From Beta vulgaris subsp. vulgaris (lineage: Eukaryota; Streptophyta; Magnoliopsida; Caryophyllales; Amaranthaceae): 64,000 nucleotides of DNA. Within the stretch, counting starts at the first letter, position 1. Every line of letters begins with the position of its first letter. The stretch covers positions 35,348,350 through 35,412,349 of the forward strand of contig NC_079202.1 in assembly GCF_026745355.1 (NCBI RefSeq), in the 5' to 3' direction. The notes below the pieces were generated by a model that did no database searches, was not told where the DNA came from, and saw nothing but the letters and a program-made list of their open reading frames with translations. Shown one piece after another: positions 12,124 to 23,974 of this stretch. The position numbers were made by a program, and so were the translations under genes.

Positions 12124-13105
12124 CTCATATTCATGCATTTTCAAGTAAAAACAACTATGTGACACATCAAATATATTTGCGTTGCATGATTTTAGCTTGC
12201 CTATATTTTGTATTTTCAATCAAAACTACTATTGAACACATGAAAAAAAGTATATGTATGACGTTTGAGGTGTTTATAACTTAAACTAACTTAAAACTAC
12301 TCATATTCATTAATATTAAGTAATATGGCCTAAAATGAGCTAAAATGACCTATATTTTGTTCTAACCTGCCTATATTTTGTAATTTCAATCGAAACTACT
12401 ATTAAACACATAAAACTAAGTATATATATGATGTTTGAGGTGGTTATAACTCAAACTAACTTAAAAGTACTCGTATTCATTCGTTTTCAAGTAATATGGC
12501 CTAAAATGGGCTAAAATGACCTATATTTGGTTCTAGCTTGCCTATATTTTGTAATTTCAATCAAAAATACTATTAAGCACATGAAAATAAGTATACATAT
12601 GAGGTTTGAGGTATTTATAACTCAAACTAACTTAAAAGTACTCATAATCATTCGTTTTCAAGTAATATGGCTTAAAATGGGCTAAAATGACCTATATTTG
12701 ATTCTAACTTGCCTATATTTTGTAATTTCAATCAAAACTACTATTAAACACATGAAACTAAGTATATATATGATGTTTGAGGTGTTTATAACTCAAAATA
12801 ACTTAAAACTACTCATATTCATTCGTTTTCAAGTAATATGGCCTTAGATGGGCTAAAATGACCTATATTTGGTTCTAACTTGCATATATTTTGTAATTTC
12901 AATCAAAACTACTCTTAAACACATGAAACTAAGTATATATATATATAAAAGATGTTTGAGGTGTTAACACCTCAAACTAACTTAAAAATACTCATATTCA
13001 TTCCTTTTCAAGTAATGTGGCCTAAAATGGGCTAAAATGACCCACATTTGGTTCTAATTTGCCTATTTTTTGTAATTTCAATCAAAACTACTATTAAACA
13101 CATGA

Positions 13106-13164
<59 letters not shown>

Positions 13165-13430
13165 CTTTGTGGTATTCATAACTCAAACTAACTTAAAACT
13201 ACTCATATTCATTCGTTTTCAAGTTATATGGCCTAAAATGGGCTACAATGACCTATATTTGGTTCTAACTTGCCTATATTTTGTAAGTTCAATCAAAACT
13301 ACTGCTAAACATATGAAACTAAGTATATATATGATGTTTGAGGTGTTTATAACTTAAAACTAACTTAAAACTACTCATATTCATTTATTTTGCAAGTAAA
13401 ATAACCTAAAATGGCTTAAATATATGTTTA
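12124..13430. repeat. Tandem array of ~170-bp units inside the CACTA element
   Basis: Seven to eight head-to-tail units. The marker GCCTATATTTTGTAA recurs near 12200, 12371, 12539, 12711, 12883 (as CATATATTTTG), 13062 and 13271, a period of about 170 bp. Each unit also carries CATGAAACTAAGTATATATATG, GGTGTTTATAACTCAAACTA, CATTCGTTTTCAAGTAATATGG and GGGCTAAAATGACC-type blocks. One unit has a (TA)n expansion at about 13109-13162, which explains the larger step there. It lies between two exons of the TNP1-like ORF and is not protein-coding. Confidence 0.9.
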
Positions 13431-14368
13431 GAAGCATGTACCGAGATTTGCTTTGCTTTCTTGTTTGCTGCAATTTCTCATTTTTCAGCAAGAATCTTAA
13501 AATGAGTATTCAATAACAACTCGGGAGCGTTAAGGAGTACTCCTCCTCTACTCTTTGCCTGTACACATTGTTGAACAAAGGCTTTATTTTTTTACTTATA
13601 CTGAAAAAATCATGTAATTTAAACTAAGTAGTAGATATGGAACATTTTTACCATCTTCATAACATGCTATGACGCTGAGATATAATCCTAAAAGTGTGAC
13701 GACTCAATTGGATTAGACAAGGAGCCACCTCTTCGGTTCTTCTTCGCCTTTTCAGATTCTTCCGGAAACGTGAGGTCTTGACTTTTCTTCTTCATGGCTT
13801 CGTAGATGGTTTCCCCCAACCATTTTAGCTTTTCTTTGGCTTTCTTAAGCACCTAGTATCGCAAGTCTCTCAGATGATATGCAGCTTTCATCTTCTAAGC
13901 TTTCTTCACTCGGCCATCTAACTCAGGAGCCCATTCGTAAAGATCCTTTAATCAAACATTAAAACCAAGTTATTAATAAACTAATATAATCAATTTCATT
14001 CTTCATAATTCGATGCATACATACTGTAAATGAGTTCCACTAATGCGTCCTTGTGACATCATCTACCTCACTGTAATTGAACCAAGGTTTTCGAAAATGG
14101 CCCTGGAAAATGTTAGTATTGGACCCACTAACCTTGTTATCATCAAACCTGAATTGAAAACCAAACAAACATGCGATAGTGAATATCATTTTATACAAAT
14201 ATCATGCACCATATATTAGCTTACAAACTTACCCTAATCAAGTAGGGATTAAAACCTTTTTTGGTGCACGGTTTAACCCTTCACCTTCCTCCTTATGACT
14301 GTTCGGAGTCTACGTCGTTACCAAAGTCACGTGCCTATGAATCATGTCCCTGCGTCTATGAGATATGC

Positions 14369-15553
14369 ACTAGTGGAGAAACGTTATATGTCACTTAGTA
14401 ACATATTCGGTTTTTGTAAAATCGCATCCGAAAATCAACATAAAAAACGGGAGGGAAAGCTAGAAGGACAATCTGATGCGGTCCTCTTGTGGACAACATT
14501 AGATTAAAAAAAACTGATGTGTTTTTTTTTTAAATCTGAGGCAGTTTGGTGGACTGCATCAGATTTTCTTATTCTTTCTATAAAAAAAATGAACCCTGCG
14601 TGCACGGCCCATGTTCCTCCCTTGTAACCCCAGCGTACTCAAATCCGCCTCTTCCCTCAACTCTCAAACCCTAGACCACTCTCCTCTTCCCTCAACTCTC
14701 AAACACCTCTCCTCACTGAAACCCTAAACCTCATCCTCTTCCCTCTCTCCTCCGCCCCCTTTTCCTTACTGAAACCCTAAACCCCCTCCTTTTTCCTCTC
14801 TCATCCGCCCTCCTCCCAACTCAGCGACGAACCAACCACCAACGTTTCCAGATCTGAAACGAATCCGCCCTCCTCACTTCGAAACATCTCACTCAATCCA
14901 CCTTCCCCATCTCACTAAATCCGCCCTCCTCACTTCAAAACATTAAGATCTGAAACGAATCTGGCTAAGGATGAAGCTTGGCGAAGCGGAAAGACGCGAA
15001 CAAGAGTTTGCTCGAGTTAAATTGCTCGATTTCGTTCGGTTCATCATCGACCACCATAGTTTCTTTCGATAAATGTAGTTTTGTAATTAGGGTTTATCAA
15101 TTGAATTTGGCCGTTTATATAACAGTTTCGATTTAATTTAGTATTTGTTATTCGGGTTTTTTTTGTGATTAGGGTTTTGTTTGTTTTTATTATATGCTTT
15201 TTGGATGTAATTTTTCCTGTCCTTTTTATTTCGTATTTTGCAGTTCATATGTTTTAATTTCGTTTGTTTTAATTTAGTCTCTTGTAATTTTGGATTTTGT
15301 TGGTTGTGTTTGTTGGAGTTATGAATTTTGTTTGTTTCGTTGGTTACTATTTCGAATTTCGTTCGTTGATTTCTTTGGTTATAACGCTGCAACTTTCTTT
15401 TGTTTTTCAAAACATACAAAAGTTGATGCGGTCATTCTGGAAAACCACATCATTTTTCTTTGTTAGATGTTGCAGGCCCATCTGATGTGGACCAAAACTG
15501 CATCAGTAAGCCCGATTTTGACCGCATCAAATGGGTCTTTTTTCATAGTTCTG
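14369..15553. mobile_element. Small non-autonomous CACTA-like insertion
   Basis: The left end reads CACTAGTGGAGAAA, a typical CACTA terminus. Near the right end, TTTTTTCATAGTTCTG is a degraded match to its reverse complement. Both subterminal regions repeat TCTGATGCGGTC or close variants in both orientations (about 14470, 15425, 15480-15530), as expected of CACTA subterminal motifs. The interior has no transposase. It has a pyrimidine-rich tract with AAACCCTA-type motifs (14630-14900) and a short frame from an ATG at 14971 (MKLGEAERREQEFARVKLLD), which looks like the 5' leader of a gene. The 3-bp target duplication could not be confirmed, so the right border is uncertain. Confidence 0.5.
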
Positions 15554-15869
15554 GCTTTCTGGTACTGCTAATGACTCAAAAAAATCCATGGGAATAAAAT
15601 GCCCACGACCTTGGCTTCTACCTAAGCCATCTCGACCTCCGTACCCCTTAGGATTAGACATGATTAGCTAAAAAACAACAAATAGATAAATCATGGTGGA
15701 TAAGATTGATCGTTAGTCTCGCATCATTATAAAATATCGTCTAGCATCAAAGTGATGAAGAGTCTAGCATCATTAAAAAATAACAAGTAATCTTTAACAT
15801 ATCATTACAAAAGTCAAATAAAGTAATATAAATGTTATCCTTAATACAAGCTATGATATACTAAAACAA

Positions 15870-17755
15870 ATCAAAGTGAATTCCCATCCTCGCTTAGTTC
15901 ATCATCACTATCGCCATCCCAAAAACCATCATCATCATCGCCATCATCCTCGCTTTCTCCAGACTCGAAACTAGACTCTTCTTCATCATCACCTGATGAG
16001 ACTTCGTACAAAATATCTTCATCATCTGCTTGAACACACTTGACATTATTAACCCCTTCATAATCGGTAATATCATTTGGATCAGAAAGAGTTGGAGTCC
16101 CAACACTTGTCTCCTGAAGAAGTCGAAGTCGAAGTCAACAGGAGCATCAATCACAGACCTTGCCTTTGTCCTAAACACATCCCACCATTGAGCACGATCT
16201 CTTTTTAAGCTTGGGTATGGTGCGAAGTATACTTGGCCACCTGGTATGATAGCACAAAGGGATCAAACTTGGGTATTTCTTGGTAGTGGTTGACTTCAAC
16301 TAGCTTGTATTGATCGATGTTCATTCCCCTGACATTGTCCATCCAATTGCACTTGAATAAAAGTGTTATATTGCCTAAGGCACCAGTAAACTTCATTTTA
16401 TAACATCATCTAGAATCCTTAAGAAATCACTCCCTCCGTCATTAGACACACACTCCATAATTCATGGTGGACTTGTGTTTGCTTGATCCTTTTGTTTGGA
16501 AATTATATCCATTAATATAGTATCCGTTCCCAGTGCGAACTAATGTCGAAGGACCCATTGCTAAAGCAAACAGTACATCATCATTTGGTTTGTCTTGAAT
16601 AACCTATTAAAATAATTCATATGTTAGATACAACTTTGTATCAAGCGAGATTTAATAGACAAACAAACTCACTTTCGATCTAAACCAATCAAGGTATTCT
16701 GCTTCATGTTGGACCCAGACATCTTCTGCACGTAAAGTAGGTCGAATTTGAAGAATGTGGTCCTCAAAATCCCTTACCATCATAATAATTATTAAGGTCT
16801 AAATCAAAATAACATTTAAATTTATAAATAGTATGATTAATAACAAGTGTTTTACTTCTCAAATTCTTGTAAGATGCCTGTATTTGCTAACACATATAGG
16901 TGTGCACGTTGTAGTTCTGCTTCAGTTAAAAATCGTGTTCCACCTGCATTTGACGGACGACCATTATTAACCCTAAATAGCTTTGGGACATTTTCGTCGA
17001 GCGTCCTATCAACTTCATCATTGACATTACGGCCTAAATCTCGTATCTTAGTATCCACTCCTTGTTGAAATTAGTTGGAACAAAAGTTTGCAATCTCTTC
17101 ACACAAGTATGCATTACAAATAGAACCCTCGACATGAGCCTTGTTACCAATTTTGCGTTTTAAATGATTAAGGAACCTAATAAAGTGGTTATGAAAAAAG
17201 TTACACAATTGCAAAGAACAATAAAAAAGGATTTATGAAAATGAAGGATAAGGTAACCTTTCAAAGGGATACATCCAACGGTATTGCACGAGACCACATA
17301 GCCTAGCTTCGCGGGGAAGGTGAACTGATAAGTCTTCCATGAAATTGAAGAATGTTTTGGCGGGAAAATATTTTCAAGTTTACAAAGAATCTCGGTTATG
17401 TTCTTTTCCAATCTTTCCATGTCACTTACTGTGATGGTGGAGTAACACAATTCACGGAAAAAGAGGGTGATCTCCGTAAAAGCTTTCCACACATGAACCG
17501 GAAGCAACTCCTTCAATGCAATCGGCAATAATCTTTCCATGAAGACATGACAGTCATAACTTTTCACACTATGCAGCTTACCGGACTGCAAGTCCACACA
17601 TCTTGTTAAGTCGGAAGCATAACCATCAGAAAATTTCGAATCTCTGATCTAGTTGCATAATACTTTCCTTTGGGACTTGTCCAGTGCGAAAGGTGCTTTT
17701 GGTGGAGTTTCTTTTCATTCGCATCCTTGGTAACATGAAGTTGAGGCCTTTTTAC
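15870..17755 (-). pseudogene. TNP2-like CACTA transposase, C-terminal half
   Basis: The catalytic partner protein of En/Spm-type elements, which cuts at the CACTA termini. Minus-strand translation gives, in order: RPQLHVTKDANEKK (about 17745); the DUF4218 region at 17597-17270 (LHSVKSYDCHVFMERLLPIA, LPVHVWKAFTEITLFFRELC, MERLEKNITEILCKLE, IFPPKHSS); a segment at 17058-16852 (ENVPKLFRVNNGRPSNAGG, TRFLTEAELQRAHLYVLAN); the DUF4216 region at 16396-16205 (ITLLFKCNWMDNVRGMNIDQ, YKLVEVNHYQEIPKFDPFVL); and an acidic tail (about 16170-15880). Several pieces are separated by intron-like AT-rich DNA, and at least one in-frame stop is present (about 17649). The N-terminal transposase domain with its catalytic residues is missing, lost at the junction with the gypsy element. 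Confidence 0.85.
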
Positions 17756-17769
17756 AGAATTTAGCAATG

Positions 17770-19443
17770 TCTTTTCTGGATGCAACAGTGCCGATTATTG
17801 TCAATGATCCTAGACGAAGTTGAAAGCCTGTCATTCAGGAAAACCTTGAGTGTCCAGTGCCTGCGGCCCATCTAGAGAACGTCTTGAATGATTTTCAGAC
17901 TAAAATGGTTGTGGTCGTCCTAGAGCAGATCAAGAGCAATATGCTATTTTTTTCAAGTAAACCCACATTCAGTCGCTATCAATCCTCTTAGGGGGGCATT
18001 CCCTGGAGAACCGTCCAGGTCCAAGTGTGCCTGTTCGTCAAGAACACTCTAAAAGGGCGGCCAAAGAAAAGTAGTCAGAAGTAAGTGACCAACGAAGAAA
18101 GATGGACTGGAAGCTAGTAGTCAGAACTCAAGATAATGTCCATCCAAATGGACATCGAACGGAAACAGATGCTCGAGAATATTTGGAAGCACAGAAAGCT
18201 GCAGCCTTACAACGCTCGGCCACAGGATCCACCCCATATCTGAAAGATCCTCCGCTAAGGGTACCATCCAAAACAGAAGGGAGAAGTTTGGGTCCTTCTG
18301 TTTTTCGTCGAAGACAGGAAAAATAGTGTTGCAACCAATGGTGTATAGGCGACCAATGCTTGAAAACACCTTTTCCAATCCAGTGCTAAAGGAATACCGT
18401 AGGGAGAACATACCCATTGAGGGACAACCGAGAGACCTCTGGATTACCTGGCCAACTCCATTCCCGGCCCAAAACATGGAGGCGCCCCCCTACTCAAAGG
18501 TCAAGCTTCCTGTAATAGAACCTTTTGACGGAACAATTGATCCGGATGATCACTTGTCTGCATATAAGCACCAGATGTATGTCGAGGATGTGGATGATGC
18601 CACTTGGTGTGAAAACTTTCCAGCCACTCTGAAAGGAGTGGCTCAGAAATGGTTTAACAATCTCCCCTCTAACTCAGTTAACAACTTCACAAAAATCAGC
18701 TACCTTTTCACCAATCATTTGTGGCCAATCAGCAAGAGCAAAAGACTAGCATGCACTTGGGAAAGATTATCCAAGGACCGAAAGAAGCTTTGCGAAGTTT
18801 TGTTAAGAGATACAATATGGAGGCTTTACAAATACAAGATCTCAATGTTGGGGTGGCCTTTGATGCCTTCATCAGAGGGTTGAGGTCAAGAAGTTTTAAA
18901 TTTGACCTTGAGAAAAAGAAAATTACTACTCTAGCCGAGGCTCTTAGAGAAGCTGAAGCATTCATCCATGCCACTGAAGTTTGTGCAAAAGCAAAGCATC
19001 CAAATTGCAAAAAGGTTGAAGAAGCAACTCAGCCAAAGAAAAACAATCCTAAGAAAGCTGAGACATGGGCCTTGACTTCCACCACAACTTCGTCCCGACG
19101 AAGTAAAATAAGAGGATATGAAACTTCGACAAAGCCCATAGCCTTCAGCACATATCAATACTCCATTCTCATGGAGATTAAAGATCAGCATGAGCTTAAG
19201 GCTTCGGTAGAGATGAAGACTCCCTACAGAAAAAGGGATAAGAGCAAGTATTGCCACCTTAACAAGGATTGTGGCCATGAGACTAACAAGTGTAAGCACC
19301 TTAAGAGAGATTTGGAGGATTTAGCTCGGAAAGGGAAGATGAATTCATACTTGCCCCAAGGGGGAAGAAAGTTTCAGAAGAAAGATGATCATCAGAGTAG
19401 AAAGAAGGAAAGCGAAAGTACTGACGAGGATGTTATTCTAGTA
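17770..19443 (+). pseudogene. Gypsy (Tat) gag
   Basis: Structural capsid protein of the Tat element. The N-terminal stretch (17770-18320) is broken by stops. The retrotransposon gag domain follows at 18326-19000: PFDGTIDPDDHLSAYKHQM, then WCENFPATLKGVAQKWFNNL, a frame change near 18720, then GPKEALRSFVKRYNMEALQI and FDAFIRGLRSRSFKFDLEKK. A zinc-knuckle-like YCHLNKDCGHETNKC (about 19248-19292) and DLEDLARKGKMNSYLPQ come last. These are the usual order and spacing for Tat gag. Coding stops at 19443, where element A begins with a clean 5-bp target duplication, and the same frame resumes at 30683. One frameshift and several early stops make it non-functional as read. Confidence 0.85.
19439..19443. 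other. Target site duplication of element A (left copy)
   Basis: TAGTA directly precedes the LTR start. The same five bases follow the right LTR at 30678-30682. Removing one copy together with element A restores the Tat reading frame, which confirms the borders. Confidence 0.95.
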
Positions 19444-21039
19444 TGTTGTATAATATGAGCACTATAAGAGGGGGGGTGAATTATAGTGAGAGAATAAGCA
19501 CTACTTTTTGCGGAATTAAAAGTAAACTTGGGAACAAACAATGGGAACACGAGAGATTTTACGAGGAAAAACTTCCTAGGCCTAGTAGGAAGAAACAACC
19601 TCGACCACAAGGGATTTTAAACAACTTTCCACTATAATAGGCCAAAACAACTCTGATTACAACCTATTACTTTTCTCTCGATTCTCAACTTAAGTCACTC
19701 AACTCAAGTTCCCAACGACAGTTCCCAACAACTGACGTTTTCTCTCAAACTTCACTCGAAGTTCCTTTCTCTTTCTCTTTCTTTTTCTCTTGCTTTACTC
19801 AAAGCTTTCTCACACTTACAAGAGTTCACTCAAACCCTTTTTCTCAAAAATACACTTTATAAAACAATGGAAGAGTAATAAAAACTCGATTAATGTAAGT
19901 ATGAATTCTCTTAAGGAAAGGCACTGACACTTTAGATAACTTAAGACAAATTAACTAAGTCAGACAATTACTAATAAGTCAGACACAATTTTCTCAAGTG
20001 AATTAGGCGCCTATTTATAGACTTTAAGACAAGACATGATTTCCACTAACTTAGACCATTATCACATGTTCTCCATGATTTCTAATTAATTAATTAAATT
20101 AAATTATTTATTCTAAGTCATGTGCATCATCCACTAACCATTACTTCACTTCATAGAAGCAGTAACAAAGTACGTGGTTTTGCAAACTTGGAGAATAATT
20201 AATCTTATTTAATTTAATTAAATACTTGGAGGATAATTAACTTAGCCACTAAATCCACTAACTCCATAAATTGAAGCAGTAAATCATTTAGGCGTGTAAG
20301 CTAGAATTTAGGAAATAAATAAATAAAAATCCTTTAGCTAGTTTTTAGGAGAAAAAATCTTTTTCAAAATCTTTTACAAAAACCGGAAAACGATTTTTAT
20401 TTCGAAAAATCCGAAACTCTTAAAAACCGGAAATAATATTTTTCGAAAACTAAATCTTTTAAATAAAATATAAAAGATAAAATATATATTTTAAAAAGAT
20501 AAGATTTGAAAATCAGATTTTAAAATCAGAAAATCTATTTAAAATCTTTTCCTAACAAACTTAAACTAACTTCCTAAAATTATGGATCTTAGTCAAATTA
20601 TCCCTAAAAACTCTAACAACTATATTGGGCACACAAATACCTTAGGCGCACAATATTAGTCACTTAGAAGTTCCTAAATTAGTTTTAAAGTCTTGTTCCC
20701 TAATTATTAAGTCTTGTTCCTAAGCCTTGTTCCTATAGTGCCAGGTCTGTTCCTTTCATGGGAACAGAACCAAGTTCCTTTGAGAATTCACCACGAACTT
20801 AATAAAGCTATTACTCAACCTTAACAAGAAGATTAATAAATACCCTAATGTATTCTAATCTTCATTCCATGCTTGATTCTTCATTTCTCGAACATCTTTA
20901 CTTCGATCTTGATTAATTCTCCGCTTTAATCTTCAATCAAGTATTCTCTTAGCTCGAGCATGAATTACCTTGCAACAACATAAATAAAATATACTATGTC
21001 TTTTGTGGTTAGGTCATCTTCAAAACTCAAGGGTCAACA
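19444..21039 (-). repeat. Element A 3' LTR
   Basis: 1,596 bp, TGTTG at its own start (rc of 21035-21039) and CAACA at its end (rc of 19444-19448). On the plus strand it begins TGTTGTATAATATGAGC followed by a G-run and TGAATTATAG. In element orientation this is the CAATTCACCCCC-type U5 end shared with B, C and D. It differs from the right LTR mostly by 1-5-bp indels. Confidence 0.93.
20012..20019 (-). promoter_or_regulatory. TATA box in element A 3' LTR
   Basis: TATAAATA on the minus strand, about 1,020 bp into the LTR from its U3 end. The same box occurs in the right LTR at 29644-29651, where it would start genomic RNA synthesis. It sits in matching position in LTRs of B (44612-44619) and C (50234-50241, 59645-59652). 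Confidence 0.6.
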
Positions 21040-21040
21040 A

Positions 21041-21053
21041 TTTCCCCCTTTTT
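21041..21053 (-). other. Element A polypurine tract
   Basis: On the minus strand AAAAAGGGGGAAA immediately precedes the 3' LTR. This is the plus-strand DNA priming site for reverse transcription. Element C has the same tract at 51030-51041. Confidence 0.85.
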
Positions 21054-21539
21054 GAAGATGGCAACAAAAGGCATATACTAAAAATAATATATATATAAGT
21101 CATATAAAAATAATTTTAACAAAGTATGTAACCAAGTTAAATTAACTATTATAGACTCGTTATTTTATTTTGTAAAGTCGAAATATGAGAAACATAATTC
21201 ATGACAAAAAAAATTTACTCTGATTTGCCTTATCTTTCCCCCTTTGGCATCTTCAAAAACATAGTCCACGATTTCAAAAAGATGAATTATATTCACTAAA
21301 CACATCACACCACCAAACTTGTAAGAAATAAGTTGGTTAGTATAAGCAAATAAAGCATTCAACTCTCAAAAACCGCAATCCAAGAATATTAGCCATTCAT
21401 TTAGACGCACACATGCAAAAAGATCAAACTTAGAATTAAGCAAACCAAAAGTTCCATTGTAGCATGATTTAAGGAGAAGGATAGAAAAGACAAATATTAA
21501 ACAAAGTTCATGTTCCCACACAAAATAAAACAAGCTAAA
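21054..21539. other. Non-coding segment between ORF3 and 3' LTR of element A
   Basis: AT-rich spacer after the third ORF, containing several more purine-rich pieces (for example rc of 21233-21243). No gene. The equivalent spacer in element C is 51042-51610. Confidence 0.6.
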
Positions 21540-23374
21540 TGAGAAAAGTTTATGTTTAGGAGAGGGAGGTTGTTCTACTTCTTCCACCACATCATGAAGC
21601 TTTGCCATCACTTCTTGATGATTTTCGGCCATGTATCATTTCCCTTGAGCACAATGTCTTCCAACTTCAACAATCTGAGTTCATAGCTTGAATGAGGAAG
21701 AAAGTTCACCAAGCCGAGCCATATCTCTGTTGTCCATCCAAGGCTTTGTCAACTTTGCTCATAACCCCTTTTACCAACCCATTTAAATCCTTAGCTTCCG
21801 TAGCAAACTCCATCATTGCTTCCGAATGACCCATAACCAAGGAAAACAAAGAATCCAACCTTCTAGCATGAGCTAGAGTATATGTAGAACCAATGGTAGG
21901 ATTTTGAGAAGTCGAGGGAGCTTGAGAAGGCTTGGGGTTTGCGGTTTGTTCCTTAGGTTTGGGAACAGCAGGTTGTTCCTCTAGAATGGGAACACCACTG
22001 TTTCCTTAGCTTTAGGAACAGAACAGGAGGGTTTTGAGGTAGAGGGAGGGATAGTATCATCTTGTGGTGCTAGGGTAGAGGGTGAGGCAGATTTTTGTGG
22101 AGATGGAGGAAAAGGAGGATTGGTTTCCATGGGAACAGGAGTCGGTTCCCTAGAAGGAGGTAGGTTAGATTCATAATCTTCCCTATCAATCACCTTTACT
22201 TCATCTTCCTCACAACTTTCTTCGGCATCAAGAATAGGAAAATTAAGCACTTTCATATTTTGAACCCTTTGACTAGCTCTAGTGCTCTTCATAACCGGTT
22301 TCACCACCTCATCAACCACCTTCTTCCCTTTCTTTTAGTTTCTTCTTTTTCTTTTTCAATTTTCTTTTCTTTTTGATTTTTCTTTTCTTTTTCTTTTTCG
22401 TTTTTCTTCTCTTCAACTTCTTTTTCTTCTTCTTCTTCTTCCACTTCATCATCCACATCATCATCATCCTCATCATCATCAAGATTAGCACGTCCCTTAA
22501 TAACTTCTCCATTCACAACACAAACATTTAAGTTATTCAAGGCACGCACATTCAACATATTTCCCGTGGACACACTTATGGACTGAGTTCCCGAAATTTT
22601 CACTTTAAACTTAAGTAGAATTTCGGTTACTAAGGCTCCATAGCCAACAACAAATCCATTTTCAATGCAATGACTCAAATGTTGAATCATTAAGGAAGGA
22701 AAGTTTATGTGTTTGTGAGAAGCAAGACAATGAATGTAAATTAAATCCAACATGCTAACTTGAGCACGTTTGGAAAGCGAGGCAATAAAGCTTTCTTGAG
22801 GATGTGAAACAAAATTTTGTGATAAGGGGAAAGAAGATTATGTCAAGAAATGTTTTTCCTTTTGACCTCCATACTTAACAATCAATTGATCAAAGGAAAT
22901 GTCCGAAAATGGATAGAACCACGTTGTTTCTTGAAATAACACATCTGTTCCTCTCACGGGAACACCAAGCAGTTTACCCAAACTTTTAGCATTAAAATCA
23001 ATTTGAGTTCCTTTCACCAAGGTGGAACAATTTCCTTCTTCATCCATGGAAAAGTTTTCACAAAATTCGTCCATCAATTTAGGAATCAAACTATTTCCAT
23101 AACATTTCACAAAAAGATTTTCCCAACCTTGAAACTTAATCATATTAAGTAATTGACGAAAGTTTACTCTTTTGCACCAAGAAACATCAATAAAAAGTCC
23201 ATGCACATACCTAGTTGCCGTGGTTTTTTCGAACAACCGAGTTGTTCCTCTCTCGGGAACATCTGATTCCCCCTCACTAGTTGCATGAGCTTCTTCAACC
23301 TCCATTTCAACCGATTCTTCTTGTTTCTTCCTTTTCCTTAGAATTCTTGATGAAGAATTGGGAGAAATATCCAT
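21540..23374 (-). pseudogene. Element A third ORF (Sirevirus extra ORF, env-like position)
   Basis: ATG at 23374 (MDISPNSSSRILRKRKKQEE). The N-terminal part up to 22838 contains WENLFVKCYGNSLIPKLMDE, LVKGTQIDFNAKSLGKLLGV and PVRGTDVLF, a layout like the family annotated as putative plant transposon protein. A shifted frame (22753-22301) continues with HKHINFPSLMIQHLSHCIEN and GFVVGYGALVTEILLKFKV, then an extreme D/E then K/E low-complexity stretch. A P/S-rich linker (22319-21981) and a coiled-coil-like C terminus (MAENHQEVMAKLHDVVEEVE at about 21632) follow. No signal peptide or transmembrane segment is visible, so the old env-like label is only positional. At least three frame changes separate the pieces. 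Element C carries a homologue at 51614-53490. Confidence 0.75.
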
Positions 23375-23974
23375 GGGTGTTGGTGATTCAATTTTAGAGG
23401 ATGAAGGAAAGGTTTTTCGGCTTTGTGGGAGGAGAGAGAGTGATGAGTGTTTTTGGTAGTCATATTTGTGGAGTAATTTTCGGTTTTATGAGAAGGAAGG
23501 AAAAAAATTTGTTTTATTTAAGGAAAGAAAAAAACCGTGTATTTACACGTGTTAAAAAAAAAATCTTAAAAAAATATCTTCAACTAACTTGAGAGATATA
23601 AGGAAAAATCAGATTTTTTAGGAAATAAAATCTGAACAAAATATTTTTGGTTTTTCGAATTTTAAAAAAAATAACTCTAATACGCTGGGAATTGGGAACA
23701 GCGTTTGGGAACAGTGAATGGGAACAATGAAATTTTGCTACTTTGGAACTCCATTAATTCTTTTAATCCTTTGTTATCACTTAAGGCATAGAATTGTCCT
23801 ATGAACAATAAGGGGAATATTATTGGACATTGGTGAGCAGTTTTCAGACATTTTTACTTATACATATGAAATAATCATATAAGAATTGTGATGTATTTAA
23901 GCAAATAAAAACATCAAAAATGCACATCAAGACATAATGCCAAAGAATTAACACAAAGGGGAATAATGTAGCAA
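23375..23974. other. Spacer between RNase H and ORF3 of element A
   Basis: About 600 bp without coding signal. It is rich in GGGAAC words (three within 23690-23730), as is the rest of the element. It may carry a splice acceptor or promoter for the third ORF, but I cannot point to one. Confidence 0.5.

Larger units (their letters stand above)
11675..15661 (-). pseudogene. TNP1-like second ORF of the CACTA element, split
   Basis: Minus-strand pieces of the second CACTA protein, in order. A start exon at 15661 (MSNPKGYGGRDGLGRSQGRG) runs to about 15574. A piece at about 14150-14027 includes GHFRKPWFNYSEVDDVTRTHW. A piece at about 13945-13685 holds a basic KKKSQDLTFPEE..KAKKNRRGGSLS stretch. The final exon at about 12110-11675 has a coiled-coil (LEAQVEAKVNAQMEEVEAK) and a G/S-rich tail ending at 11675. 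Plant En/Spm elements encode a DNA-binding protein of this design, which binds the subterminal repeats and assists TNP2. It is broken by stops, by the 170-bp array in one intron and by the mini-CACTA insertion after the first exon. Exon borders are approximate. Confidence 0.6.
10720..17755 (-). mobile_element. CACTA (En/Spm) DNA transposon, 5' part missing
   Basis: The minus-strand order is TNP2-like transposase (17755-15870), TNP1-like ORF (15661-11675), subterminal repeats, and an outer terminus at 10720. The terminus reads CAACTACAAGAAAATGC, one inserted A away from the canonical CACTACAAGAAAATGC. The opposite terminus and the N-terminal half of TNP2 are absent: at about 17755 the transposase reading frame changes to gypsy gag sequence on the other strand. 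Two later additions sit inside: a 170-bp tandem array (12124-13430) and a smaller CACTA-like insertion (14369-15553). Confidence 0.8.

Noticed and set aside
12124..13430. CRISPR-like array
   Set aside because: Units are contiguous 170-bp tandem repeats without unique spacers, in a plant transposon.
22301..22512. Separate lysine-rich protein on the minus strand
   Set aside because: It is an alternative frame of the acidic/basic low-complexity tail of element A's third ORF.
21540..23374. An envelope gene, suggesting an endogenous virus
   Set aside because: No signal peptide, transmembrane segment or glycoprotein-like pattern; the sequence resembles plant transposon proteins.
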